Positions 26,772 to 36,831 of a stretch of DNA of 64,000 bases are shown here, piece after piece (position 1 is the first letter of the stretch; each line of letters opens with the position of its first letter). The position numbers and the translations under genes are program-made. A model generated the notes under the pieces. The model saw only the letters and a list, made by a program, of their open reading frames with translations, was not told the DNA's origin and searched no databases. Source of the stretch: Tanytarsus gracilentus. Taxonomy: Eukaryota; Arthropoda; Insecta; Diptera; Chironomidae. The stretch spans positions 6,394,501-6,458,500 of the forward strand of contig JAXRKN010000044.1 in NCBI GenBank assembly GCA_038502055.1. The letters are read 5' to 3'.

Positions 26772-27165
26772 GAGATGATAAAGGACCTATTTATAAATTT
26801 AACATCAAGGCTTTTCAAGGATCGCTTATCATTTCTATAAAACCGAAATATGATCCACTGACTGATCGACACTCACTCAACTTATACATCACTAAAATCC
26901 AAAACATAAATTTTTCTAATTCCTTTAATAAATTTATTGTGATTTCTTTGCGACTCTTTGATTCGAACGTTTTTTTGAAACTGTGACCAAACACGCGAGT
27001 CACATTGTTGCTAGTGCGAAAATTCCGCGGAGATATAAATTCTACCTTTCTAAATATCTGTGGTTTGTTTTTTTTCTAAGATGGCTCAACAACTTTTTAG
27101 TTAACGAAGAACTGGATATGAAAAACACGTCTTTCGGGCATGATCGACATCAATGCAAATGCTGA
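26772..27165 (+). pseudogene. possible relic of a C2-like coding exon
   Basis: After a good acceptor (CTTACAG ending 26771) a frame reads RDDKGPIYKFNIKAF and then GSLIISIKPKYD...LNLYITKIQN. That has the hydrophobic spacing of the first strands of a C2 domain of the synaptotagmin type. A stop follows at about 26984, and another frame nearby continues to 27165 with hydrophobic and basic residues. If real it is a decayed copy with at least one frameshift. No partner exons are visible. The match is by pattern only. Confidence 0.2.
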
Positions 27166-30100
27166 CTATTTTTGACATTCACTGAAGATGTTCTGGAGGG
27201 ATAAATGTTGATGGTATCTGGATTAAAGATAATGCTTTATAAAGGGAGATTTTGAAGTAGAAAAATTTTAATGTCCAAAAATAAATAAAGAGAGTAATAA
27301 AAAAATCGATCCTCTCTCGTGATAATTTTCAAAATTTTAATAAACAGCAAAATTTAATGCTGAACATTTATTAAAAAGACACGAGTTCAGTTTCTGTGAG
27401 ACTAGAAATTTTTGTATTACGTTTTTTTCATCAAACGAGAGAAAGGCGATCAAAATGGAAGGACACGAATCCTATGGTCAAATCTAAATTTATACAGCTC
27501 GGTTTTTGACTATCGTTAAACATTGTTTTTATGGCACTTAATCAATGTTTGGCAAAAAATGGCTGAAAGATTGCAGTTTTAAATTTGGAGTGTCATCTTT
27601 GTTTGGCGATTGTTGAAGATTTATGTGACTAAAAAAATTTTTATTGCCTAAATGTTTTTAAGAAAATAAGTCAAAAAATATTTAAAATTTGTTTTCCATA
27701 AAATTCACCTTTAAAAACCGTTATTAAAAAATTTAAATAGTGAAGTCACAAATTTTGGTGACCAAGAAATTTTTAATTACTTTGTTTGTGAAACAAAATT
27801 TTTTTTACATAACATTCTTGCTTTCATTTTTGTTCACACTTAAAAAGCTCAAAGTCCAAAGGAAGATGAAACCAGTTTAGATTAAATTATATAAACGCAT
27901 AGAAATGAAACACATAGTGCGAAGATGGTCCATAAACAAAACACAACACAAAACAAAAATAGAAAAAAGAATAATGGTCAGTTTCGGATGGCATTTGAAT
28001 AACCTGTTGGGAATTTTTTGTCACTCACATGTCGTCATGCTATTTTTGGCGATTGAAAATTTTGCTAAGCTGTAATAAAATCAATGACCTGCACAAACTC
28101 GTGATTTCACTCATTGTAACGCTAACGGACGGTATCGACGTCAATGGATTTTCTTTTGTTGCGGGAAGAATTTTATTTCATTTTCGCAGCGAATTAAATT
28201 GAGATGGATTTGTTACAAAGAAGAATATAAAAAGCATCATCGCGTGGCAAATGAGGAGTGAATGAAAGAATTTATTTATAAATATCTTCTGAAGGCGAAA
28301 CCACTGTTAGCGTGATTTATTGTAAGAAAGAAGTGGAAAAATTAAATGAAAATTTTCTTACATAAAATCTTCATTGATCTTCAAGTTTCTGTTAAATTAC
28401 AAAACCATACAATTTTTACGTGATTTTTTTTGTTCAGAATTTTAGAACTCACTCGCTTAAAATTTAAATTTAAAAAACCGTTGATATTAAAAAATTTGGT
28501 TTAAAATTTAAATGAAAGTTTTAAGTTATGTAAAGTAAAAAAATCCAAAAAAATTTAGAAATAGAAATGAAAAAATATAAACGCGTTAAATTTCACGAGA
28601 ATTTGCGGAAAAGTGGAAAGCAAATGAGGAGAGGAGAATTAAAATGAAATAAAAGAGGCAACAAATCCATGAAAATTAATCATTTCACTTTCTCTTTCTT
28701 GCGTCGTGATTAATTGGATTTAGCATTTTTCCACGCCAACCCCACAAACTCATCCTTGAAATTTTTCTCCACCGTTCGCTGAAATCACTTGAGCGAAAAT
28801 TAAATTTTTTATACATATTTTTTTCTTTTTGCTCTTCATTCAATAAAAACGGAAACATCAGGACTGCTCTCTCGTGATTTCATCACACAAACGAGCATAA
28901 AAATTAAGATTCTCTGCTGAAATTATCTGTCATGACTCTTCGCTTCTTCTTCATCATAATCCACCGAGTTATTGTTAAAAAAGGAAGAAAATTTTATTTT
29001 TTTTGCTGATGTACCGGAAAATGGACAATAGAAAATATGAAGGAGAGGCACACGACGTTTAGCGTGGAAAAATTTCATCTTGTTGTTTATCATTTTGATA
29101 ATGGAGGTGAAAGATATAAAAGAAACGAGAAAAAAACTTTTTGCAATAAAAAAAAGTTTTGAGCGCTCGTAAGAAAAATTTTAATTTTTATTGTTGAGAA
29201 ATTTTTTTCTTAATTTCTATCAATTTGTTTTAAGGGGAAAATTAATTAATTTTTTCATTTGTTTACAAAACTTGAGAAATTAATTTAGTTGATATTAAAC
29301 ACTCAAATTTGATACAATAATTGAGAGTTTCACGCCCTCTGTTGAAAAGTTTCATCCTTCGATTTTTTCAGAATTTTAAATTTTCATCTCAATGGACGAA
29401 ATTTCTCATAAATTTTCAATGAATTTTCTTCTATTTATCCATAAAGTGTATCAAGACATATTTTTCGAGATCTCACTCAAAATTTCAAAACAGCCCTCAT
29501 GAGAAATTGGTTCGGTCATAAAAATTTAGCATGGACAATTTCTTCTCATTTACGACCACAAGCGTTTCACGTAAAATCTAGTGAATTGTAAAATTTTTAT
29601 TCGTTAGATGCGAGCATAAAATAAAATTTTAATTAAGAAATTTTGCGGAATTTATTTTAATAGAATTTAATTTTTAATTATTTTAAAAGTTTTCAGTTTT
29701 CCATTAAACTTCCATAAAAAGCTCTTAACTTTCAATGAAATAGTGAAAAACTGCTTTTTGATAGCGATCCTTATAATTTTACAACATTTTAACCCCTGTA
29801 ACAAAACTTTTGCCACTTTTGAACATTTTATGAGTCATTCATTATTTTCATTTATAAACGAAAGAGTTGCTTGCAAATTCTTCAAGGAGAAGAAAATTTT
29901 TAATTTAATTAATGATCTCATTATCATCACTTTTCTTCTTCTTTTTATGCATGCAAGAATCATCGCGCATAGATTTTTTAATCTTATAAAGAGAAAAAGT
30001 TTGTAAAACTTTTTTATCTGTGCATTTTTTGTATTTAAATTTCATGTCATGAATAATCTTTGAGTGAGCTAAAATTATTAAAAAGGATTTTTGTGTTGCA

Positions 30101-30587
30101 CACAATGAAAGTTTTTTTTATTAAATCTGTTGAGTTTCTTTAAAAGCTTTGAATACTTTTATTTTTAAATTCATAAACTAATCTCAGGCTATCTTGTGAT
30201 TTAATTTTTTTCAAGATGTTTCAATGTTTTAAATCAACATTTTGAATAAACAAATTAATCATTTAATTCAATTTTGTCCGAAGCAATTAGCAGCCTACCT
30301 TCTTCAAACTTTCTAGTAAAATAAGATTCCAACTTATTTTAATTGAATTTCAGAGTGAATTTGAAAACTTTAAAATTTTTATTTATCGAAATTCAAAAGC
30401 AAACCGTCCACGTGTTTGAGAATTTTTTCTTTTCTCCAAAGTTTTTAACTGACAAATGATTTTGTGTCTTTAATAAAAATGAACTTTTAGTTGTGACACA
30501 AAAAGAGCTTTAAAAATTGTCAATCCCTGCAAAAACAATCGCTGTAAAAAATTTCAATTCCATTACAATTTTTATATCGACAACATC

Positions 30588-31325
30588 ATGAAATTATTTT
30601 ATCATCCTATTTCGCCACCCGCACGTGCCGCGCTATTGGGTTTTCGCACTATGGGTTTAAATGTTGAATTAATTAAGTTGGATTTGTTAAAGGGCGAGCA
30701 ATTGAGTCCGGAATTTTTAAAACTCAATCCAGCTCATCAAATTCCGGTGTTGGTGGACGATGATGAATTTGTGCTGTGTGAATCGAGAGCTATTTTGGCT
30801 TATTTAGTGAATAGATTTAAACCCGAAAGTTCATTATATCCAGCTGATGCCCGAAAGAGAGCTCTCATTGATCAACGGCTTTATTTTGACACGATGGTTT
30901 TCGAGAGAAATGGACAGGCAATTGTGAGTTAAATCTGGATATTTTCTCTATTAAATTTTACTATTGCTAGATTGAGTTTAAAATCAAAATAATTTTTCCT
31001 TTTTAAACAGCGTCCCGCATTCCGTGAAATTCCATTGCAAGTACCGCAAGATATTAAAAATAAAATTACCGAGTCGATGGAAATTCTAGATGGCTATCTG
31101 AATAAATCTTTGTGGATGGCTGACAATGAGAATGCAACTATTGCTGATTTGTCAATTCTCACTAACGTCTCACAAATTAAAGCATGTGGATTTAATATTG
31201 CAAAATATTGTAATCTGAGTCGTTGGTATGAGCAGTGCCAGTCACTTCAAGGTTTCGATGAGAATGAAGCTGGAGCTAATGTGCTTGGAAAATATTTCAT
31301 TCATCGATTGGGAAAACAATTTTGA
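30588..31325 (+). CDS. delta-class glutathione S-transferase 1 (duplicate A)
   Basis: The gene has two exons, 30588-30923 and 31011-31325, giving 216 residues, usual for the class. It should conjugate reduced glutathione to electrophiles in the cytosol. The N-terminal thioredoxin-like domain shows the catalytic Ser9 in HPISPPARA, His50 and cis-Pro53 in NPAHQIPVL, and E65-S66-R67 (ESRAI), which marks delta rather than epsilon class. The C-terminal helical domain carries ATIADLSIL. The second intron of the other cluster members is missing, so exon 2 is a fused 315-nt exon. An AATAAA lies at about 31359, some 34 bp after the stop. It differs from duplicate B at residues 21, 22 and 29. Confidence 0.93.
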
Positions 31326-31420
31326 ATTTTAGAATATTTTTGTAGTTTTTTATATTTTAATAAAAACTATTTAAAAATATCACAGCAACATTTTTAAAAT
31401 TTTGAAAAATAATTTCTAAA

Positions 31421-31989
31421 ATGAGTGAAGAAAATATTGAAAATAAATCGAGTCTTTATGTGTTGCGGTTTGGTTATTTTTTTGCAACTCTGCTAATTCT
31501 ATTTGACACATCATTAGTAATTTATTACATTCATCTTTTGACATCACCTTGGGAGAGTGAAATTTTCTATGAAGGCAACTTAAAATTTAATCTTATTTAA
31601 ATATGACAAATGTTTATTTAACCATTTTTAGCTACTAAATTACAGCTGATAATCTACACCGTGATGTTACTCCTTTGTATCTTGACGACAATTTTCTTTG
31701 TAATTGGCCTTAAAAATGTGAGATAATTATTATCTTCAAAATTAATTTTAATTAAATTTATTTATTTAAGAAAAATCACAAATTAATGATTCCGGTCTAT
31801 GTCATGCATCCGACACTGTTCTTTGTATCCTTAATTTATTTAATAATTCATCGCAGTGAGATCGACCATCAGTTCATCGAACCGCATCGTCATCTTTCAT
31901 CCTGGGGAGATTTTCGACTGGTCATCGTCCCATTTTTCATCATGGCAATTCAATATAATTTCAGACGTATTAAAAATAAAAATTCATGA
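31421..31989 (+). CDS. four-helix membrane protein, family member 1 (duplicate A)
   Basis: Exons are 31421-31574, 31632-31717 and 31771-31989, giving 152 residues. Hydrophobic helices are seen at about 15-37 (FGYFFATLLILFDTSLVIYY), 56-79, 84-104 and 125-143, with the chain ending in basic residues. The middle exon is 86 nt, as in the other intron-bearing members here. Intron 1 starts with GC (AG|GCAACT), a GC-AG intron; without it the frame stops early. The Cys-rich N-terminal motif of relatives is absent. The family resembles insect small tetraspan proteins of unknown function (DUF4728- or LAPTM-like by layout), and I cannot assign a role. Confidence 0.75.
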
Positions 31990-32070
31990 AATTTTTTAAA
32001 ATACTTAGTCTGAATTAAGAAATTACAGCAATCTTTATGCATTTTTTAAATTTTTCTATAATATTTAAAA

Positions 32071-32737
32071 ATGATTCAAGATTGCAACGAAAATCTGTGC
32101 TGCTGCATACCACTTCAAGTTGGAGGAAAAATCATCGGAATTTTTAATCTCATTCTAGATCTTGTGATGGAAATTTTCGCAATCATTAAACTTTATTTTT
32201 CATCGAGCATCAATGAAAATGAAAAAGATATCGAAAGTAAATGAAATTTTTTTTTAATGCCTTAAAATTTAATTTAATTTATAGATTTTCGAATTGCGAT
32301 GTTTTTTATGGCAGTTTACTGGATGATTCACATGTTTGCAAGTGTTGTGTATTTGATGGGTCTTAAAAGGGTAAAACTTTTTTAATCAACATATTAAGAA
32401 TAAATTTTAAATCTAAATTTATTTAAATCAATTTTAAACGCGTTCGTCCTTTTAATAAATTATAAATTTTTCATTCCAGAAAAAACCATTACTTCTCGTC
32501 CCTTTAATGATCATGATGATGTTGGATGCTTTCTACTGGTTCGGAATGGAAAATCACGAAAACTTTTTGAAAATCGATCCTCAATTATTGAGCGATGAAG
32601 ATCGAGTGCTCATCATGTACAGCATTTTAATCAAAATTGGCTTCACGCTTTACTTCGTGTTTGTCTCACATCAAATTTATGATAAATTTAAAGAAGAAAG
32701 AATTTTAAGAAAATTCTCAATGGAAAGTTCCATTTAA
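32071..32737 (+). CDS. four-helix membrane protein, family member 2 (duplicate A)
   Basis: Exons are 32071-32236, 32285-32370 and 32480-32737, giving 169 residues. The N-terminus has the family signature, a Cys cluster followed by a glycine-rich helix (LCCCIPLQVGGKIIG). Helices follow at about 17-40, 59-82, 87-103 and 134-153, and a charged tail of about 20 residues ends the chain. The middle exon is again 86 nt and introns are in phases 1 and 0. It starts 81 bp after the stop of member 1. It probably sits in an internal or plasma membrane. No catalytic motif is visible and the function is unknown. Confidence 0.82.
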
Positions 32738-32987
32738 TCTGAATAAATTTTTGAGTGCATAAAATTGCAATTGAATAAAAAGTTTTCGTCGTTGACAATT
32801 CTCAGCTGTAAATTTAAATTTTATTCCTCTCACTTTTTCATCAAACTACTCTGAGAGTTCACTTACGCTCGCTCTTGAATTTCATTATCTTATCGCATCT
32901 CCACGTTCACACTCAAACCTTCACATTGATAATGAAAAAATTACACTTTTATGCTCAGTTGTGTTCTGAAAGTTGCTGATCGAAGTC
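32738..32987 (+). promoter_or_regulatory. duplicated upstream region of GST 3, now upstream of GST 2
   Basis: This sequence is the same as the region before GST 3 (35581-35830) except for about one base. It carries the arthropod initiator motif TCAGT at 32955-32959, about 30 bp before a start codon. Because the copied block ends inside GST 3's first exon, this region now precedes GST 2. Whether it drives GST 2 is inference. Confidence 0.5.
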
Positions 32988-33056
32988 ATGAGTAAAAAAT
33001 TACCGCTTGTTTTGTATCATAATTGCAAAAATTGCAAAAATTTTGTAATTTTGTAA
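32988..33056 (+). pseudogene. truncated 5' end of GST 3 forming a 22-codon upstream ORF
   Basis: The first 13 codons match GST 3 (MSKKLPLVLYHNC). The homology then breaks at 33026 into an A/T-rich filler of 25 bp (33027-33051), and the frame ends at TAA 33054-33056, 40 bp before the ATG of GST 2. The truncation is just before the catalytic-serine position, so no enzyme can be made. It could act as an upstream ORF if transcription starts at the copied initiator. Confidence 0.85.
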
Positions 33057-33096
33057 AAAATTTCAATTCCATTACAATTTTTATATCGACAACATC

Positions 33097-33834
33097 ATGA
33101 AATTATTTTATCATCCTATTTCGCCACCCGCACGTGCCGCGCTATTGGGTTTTCGCAATTTGGGTTTGAATGTCGAATTACTTAAGTTGGATTTGTTAAA
33201 GGGCGAGCAATTGAGTCCGGAATTTTTAAAACTCAATCCAGCTCATCAAATTCCGGTGTTGGTGGACGATGATGAATTTGTGCTGTGTGAATCGAGAGCT
33301 ATTTTGGCTTATTTAGTGAATAGATTTAAACCCGAAAGTTCATTATATCCAGCTGATGCCCGAAAGAGAGCTCTCATTGATCAACGGCTTTATTTTGACA
33401 CGATGGTTTTCGAGAGAAATGGACAGGCAATTGTGAGTTAAATCTGGATATTTTCTCTATTAAATTTTACTATTGCTAGATTGAGTTTAAAATCAAAATA
33501 ATTTTTCCTTTTTAAACAGCGTCCCGCATTCCGTGAAATTCCATTGCAAGTACCGCAAGATATTAAAAATAAAATTACCGAGTCGATGGAAATTCTAGAT
33601 GGCTATCTGAATAAATCTTTGTGGATGGCTGACAATGAGAATGCAACTATTGCTGATTTGTCAATTCTCACTAACGTCTCACAAATTAAAGCATGTGGAT
33701 TTAATATTGCAAAATATTGTAATTTGAGTCGTTGGTATGAGCAGTGCCAGTCACTTCAAGGTTTCGATGAGAATGAAGCTGGAGCTAATGTGCTTGGAAA
33801 ATATTTCATTCATCGATTGGGAAAACAATTTTGA
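33097..33834 (+). CDS. delta-class glutathione S-transferase 2 (duplicate B)
   Basis: Exons are 33097-33432 and 33520-33834, giving 216 residues. It is nearly the same as GST 1, with the same Ser9, His50, Pro53 and ESRAI motif, so the same reaction is expected. The protein differs only at residues 21 (Thr to Asn), 22 (Met to Leu) and 29 (Ile to Leu). Their codons fall in a 24-bp window (33158-33181) that holds five of the roughly 13 substitutions in the whole unit. The changes bring it to the RNLGL form seen in GST 3. Upstream it has lost the native GST 1 flank beyond 45 bp and carries the copied GST 3 promoter and a small upstream ORF instead. Confidence 0.93.
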
Positions 33835-33929
33835 ACTTTAGAATATTTTTGTAGTTTTTTATATTTTAATAAAAACTATTTAAAAATATCACAGCAACAT
33901 TTTTAAAATTTTGAAAAATAATTTCTAAA

Positions 33930-34832
33930 ATGAGTGAAGAAAATATTGAAAATAAATCGAGTCTTTATGTGTTGCGGTTTGGTTATTTTTTTGCGACTCT
34001 GCTAATTCTATTTGACACATCATTAGTAATTTATTACATTCATCTTTTGACATCACCTTGGGAGAGTGAAATTTTCTATGAAGGCAATTTAAAATTTAAT
34101 CTTATTTAAATATGACAAATGTTTATTTAACCATTTTTAGCTACTAAATTACAGCTGATAATCTACACCGTGATGTTACTCCTTTGTATCTTGACGACAA
34201 TTTTCTTCGTAATTGGCCTTAAAAATGTGAGATAATTGAACGTAGTTTTGCATAAACCAAAAAATGACTTTAAAAAAAAACACCACATGCCTGCTTCGGA
34301 AAACACATTTATTTGAAATTTTTTCAACCGCTCGATTTTTATTTGCAAAAATCTATCTTAAAGAGTGTTTAAAAATTAAGATAAAAGATTGATAACACTT
34401 CATAGATATCGCCACCAAACTTTTTTCTTGTCTGGTAGTTAAAAAAGAAGTGTTTTTCCCAAATAAAAATCGAGCGGTTAAAAAATATTTCAAATAAATG
34501 TGTTTTCCGAAGCAGGCATGTGGTGTTTTTTTTAAAGTCATTTTTTGGTTTATGCAAAACTACGTTCAATTATTATCTTCAAAATTAATTTTAATTAAAT
34601 TTATTTATTTAAGAAAAATCACAAATTAATGATTCCGGTCTATGTCATGCATCCGACACTGTTCTTTGTATCCTTAATTTATTTAATAATTCATCGCAGT
34701 GAGATCGACCATCAGTTCATCGAACCGCATCGTCATCTTTCATCCTGGGGAGATTTTCGACTGGTCATCGTCCCATTTTTCATCATGGCAATTCAATATA
34801 ATTTCAGACGTATTAAAAATAAAAATTCATGA
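33930..34832 (+). CDS. four-helix membrane protein, family member 1 (duplicate B)
   Basis: Exons are 33930-34083, 34141-34226 and 34614-34832. I see only silent differences from the duplicate A protein, so 152 residues are expected. The GC-AG first intron is kept (AG|GCAATT). The second intron has grown from 53 to 387 bp because a foldback element inserted just after the donor. Donor and acceptor are unchanged, so the product should still be made, though a strong hairpin next to the donor could affect splicing. Confidence 0.75.
34234..34571. mobile_element. 330-bp foldback MITE with AATT target duplication
   Basis: The element is 34238-34567, flanked by AATT at 34234-34237 and 34568-34571. 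Its ends are GAACGTAG and CTACGTTC, and the inverted repeats run for more than 100 bp each way with few mismatches. They include the GCCTGCTTCGGAAAACACA segment and its complement. There is no transposase frame; the open frames inside are arm shadows. The empty site is seen intact in the upstream duplicate at 31718-31734, which proves the insertion and sets its borders. The transposase superfamily is unknown. Confidence 0.93.
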
Positions 34833-34913
34833 AATTTTTTAAAATACTTAGCCTGAATTAAGAAATTACAGCAATCTTTATGCATTTTTTAAATTTTTCT
34901 ATAATATTTAAAA

Positions 34914-35580
34914 ATGATTCAAGATTGCAACGAAAATCTCTGCTGCTGCATACCACTTCAAGTTGGAGGAAAAATCATCGGAATTTTTAATCTCATTCTA
35001 GATCTTGTGATGGAAATTTTCGCAATCATTAAACTTTATTTTTCATCGAGCATCAATGAAAATGAAAAAGATATCGAAAGTAAATGAAATTTTTTTTTAA
35101 TGCCTTAAAATTTAATTTAATTTATAGATTTTCGAATTGCGATGTTTTTTATGGCAGTTTACTGGATGATTCACATGTTTGCAAGTGTTGTGTATTTGAT
35201 GGGTCTTAAAAGGGTAAAACTTTTTTAATCAACATATTAAGAATAAATTTTAAATCTAAATTTATTTAAATCAATTTTAAACGCGTTCGTCCTTTTAATA
35301 AATTATAAATTTTTCATTCCAGAAAAAACCATTACTTCTCGTCCCTTTAATGATCATGATGATGTTGGATGCTTTCTACTGGTTCGGAATGGAAAATCAC
35401 GAAAACTTTTTGAAAATCGATCCTCAATTATTGAGCGATGAAGATCGAGTGCTCATCATGTACAGCATTTTAATCAAAATTGGCTTCACGCTTTACTTCG
35501 TGTTTGTCTCACATCAAATTTATGATAAATTTAAAGAAGAAAGAATTTTAAGAAAATTCTCAATGGAAAGTTCCATTTAA
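34914..35580 (+). CDS. four-helix membrane protein, family member 2 (duplicate B)
   Basis: Exons are 34914-35079, 35128-35213 and 35323-35580. The 169-residue product appears the same as duplicate A; the one coding change I see (CTG to CTC at Leu) is silent. Intron positions and lengths match. See 32071-32737 for the domain layout. Confidence 0.82.
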
Positions 35581-35830
35581 TCTGAATAAATTTTTGAGTG
35601 CATAAAATTGCAATTGAATAAAAAGTTTTCGTCGTTGACAATTCTCAGCTGTAAATTTAAATTTTATTCCTCTCACTTTTTCATCAAACTACTCTGAGAG
35701 TTCACTTACGCTCGCTCTTGAATTTCATTATCTTATCGCATCTCCACGTTCACACTCAAACCTTCACATTGATAATGAAAAAATTACACTTTTATGCTCA
35801 GTTGTGTTCTGAAAGTTGCTCATCGAAGTC

Positions 35831-36666
35831 ATGAGTAAAAAATTACCGCTTGTTTTGTATCATAATTGCGTGAGTCCGCCCAGCAGGATGGCACTCATGG
35901 CTGTGCGAAATTTAGGCTTGGAAGTTGAAGTGAAAACTTTAGATATTTACAAAGGAGAGCAAAACACTTTAGATTTCTTGAAAATAAATCCCTTGCATCA
36001 GGTAAACTTGCTTTATATTTTTTTGACCTTGAAAGTAATCGAAAATAATTTTTTTAAGGTTCCAACTTTAGTGCACGATGACTTTGTGCTGACAGAATCG
36101 CGTGCGATCATCATGTATTTGGCTTCATTAGCTGAGTCACCGCTTTATCCAACCGCCAACCTCAAAAAGCGAGCACTAATCGACTCACGGCTCTTTTATG
36201 ATGCCACAAACTCTTTCGTGGCAGTCAAAAATTTTGCTGTAATTTTTTTTAAAAATTATTTTCTTATCAATTTTTAGATTAAATTATTTTTCAGCGACCA
36301 GTTTTGCGATCGGGTGCGAAGAAAATTTCGCCGGCTGCTCGAGAGGAAATTAAAATGTTGTTGAACACTTTAGATTCATTTTTATACAGCACTGAGTGGT
36401 TCGCTGGCGATGAGATGAGTTTGGCTGATTTGGCAATTTTGGCGAGCGTTGGAACTATAAAGGTAAAAATTGAAAATTTTCTTATCAAAAATGTTATAAA
36501 AATTAATAAATTTTAGTGCTGGGGTGTGAACTTCAAGGATTTCCCAAAACTTAATAGCTGGTTCGAGCGATGCAAGTCACTGCCAGGATTTGGTGAAAAT
36601 CAAGAAGGTTCACAGATTTTAGCTGAAAAATTGACAAAACTTTTGGATGAGCCATTGTGGAAATGA
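35831..36666 (+). CDS. delta-class glutathione S-transferase 3
   Basis: Exons are 35831-36001, 36059-36238, 36295-36462 and 36517-36666, giving 222 residues. I chose ATG 35831 over the in-frame ATG at 35816 because MSKKLPLVLYHNC aligns with other starts and lies 33 bp after an initiator-like TCAGT (35798-35802). The catalytic Ser is in VSPPSRM. NPLHQ|VPTL and ESRAI give the GSH site, and FAGDEMSLADLAIL the C-terminal core. It alone has an extra 57-bp intron after the HQ codons. The C-terminus DEPLWK is shared with GST 4 and GST 5, which form one subgroup. This gene donated its promoter and 5' end to the novel junction upstream. Confidence 0.93.
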
Positions 36667-36831
36667 TTTAATAAATTTTATGACGTCATTTTGCGATTAA
36701 ACTCTTTTGTTTATTTACATTTCAAACTAACACACCTCAAAATTATTATTTTTATCTTATCGACATGAACCTCATACTTCATTTCAGTTTAAAAACATTT
36801 TTAAATTCAGTTATCAGTCAGTTCTTGCACG

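Larger units (their letters stand above)
23563..30542. other. 7 kb gene-poor AT-rich spacer
   Basis: This lies between the stop of the Sidestep-like gene and the start of the duplicated GST unit. I see a (GT)n run at 23701-23714, a foldback at 23979-24077 and a possible coding relic at 26772-27165. The remaining open frames are short, biased and lack splice or domain support. Confidence 0.6.
30543..33026 (+). repeat. tandem duplication unit, upstream copy (2484 bp)
   Basis: This block recurs at 33052-35869. It holds a whole GST gene, two four-helix genes, and the promoter and first 13 codons of the following GST. By eye I count about 13 substitutions between the copies and no length change apart from a 334-bp insertion in the downstream copy. 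Homology starts 45 bp before the GST start codon and ends at AATTGC inside the next GST's first exon. Confidence 0.95.
33052..35869 (+). repeat. tandem duplication unit, downstream copy (2818 bp with insertion)
   Basis: This is the second copy of the 30543-33026 block. It is longer by exactly 334 bp, which is accounted for by one foldback element plus its 4-bp target duplication at 34234-34571. Its right end runs on into the intact GST 3, so the downstream end is the ancestral junction and the upstream copy carries the novel joint. Confidence 0.95.

Noticed and set aside
34163..34569. Three minus-strand frames of 61-66 codons in intron 2 of duplicated member 1
   Set aside because: They lie mostly within the foldback element; two are frames of the same arm and none has a start context or domain.
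35816..35830. Upstream in-frame ATG for GST 3
   Set aside because: It adds MLIEV before a start that aligns with the family, and it lies only some 16 bp after the probable transcription start.
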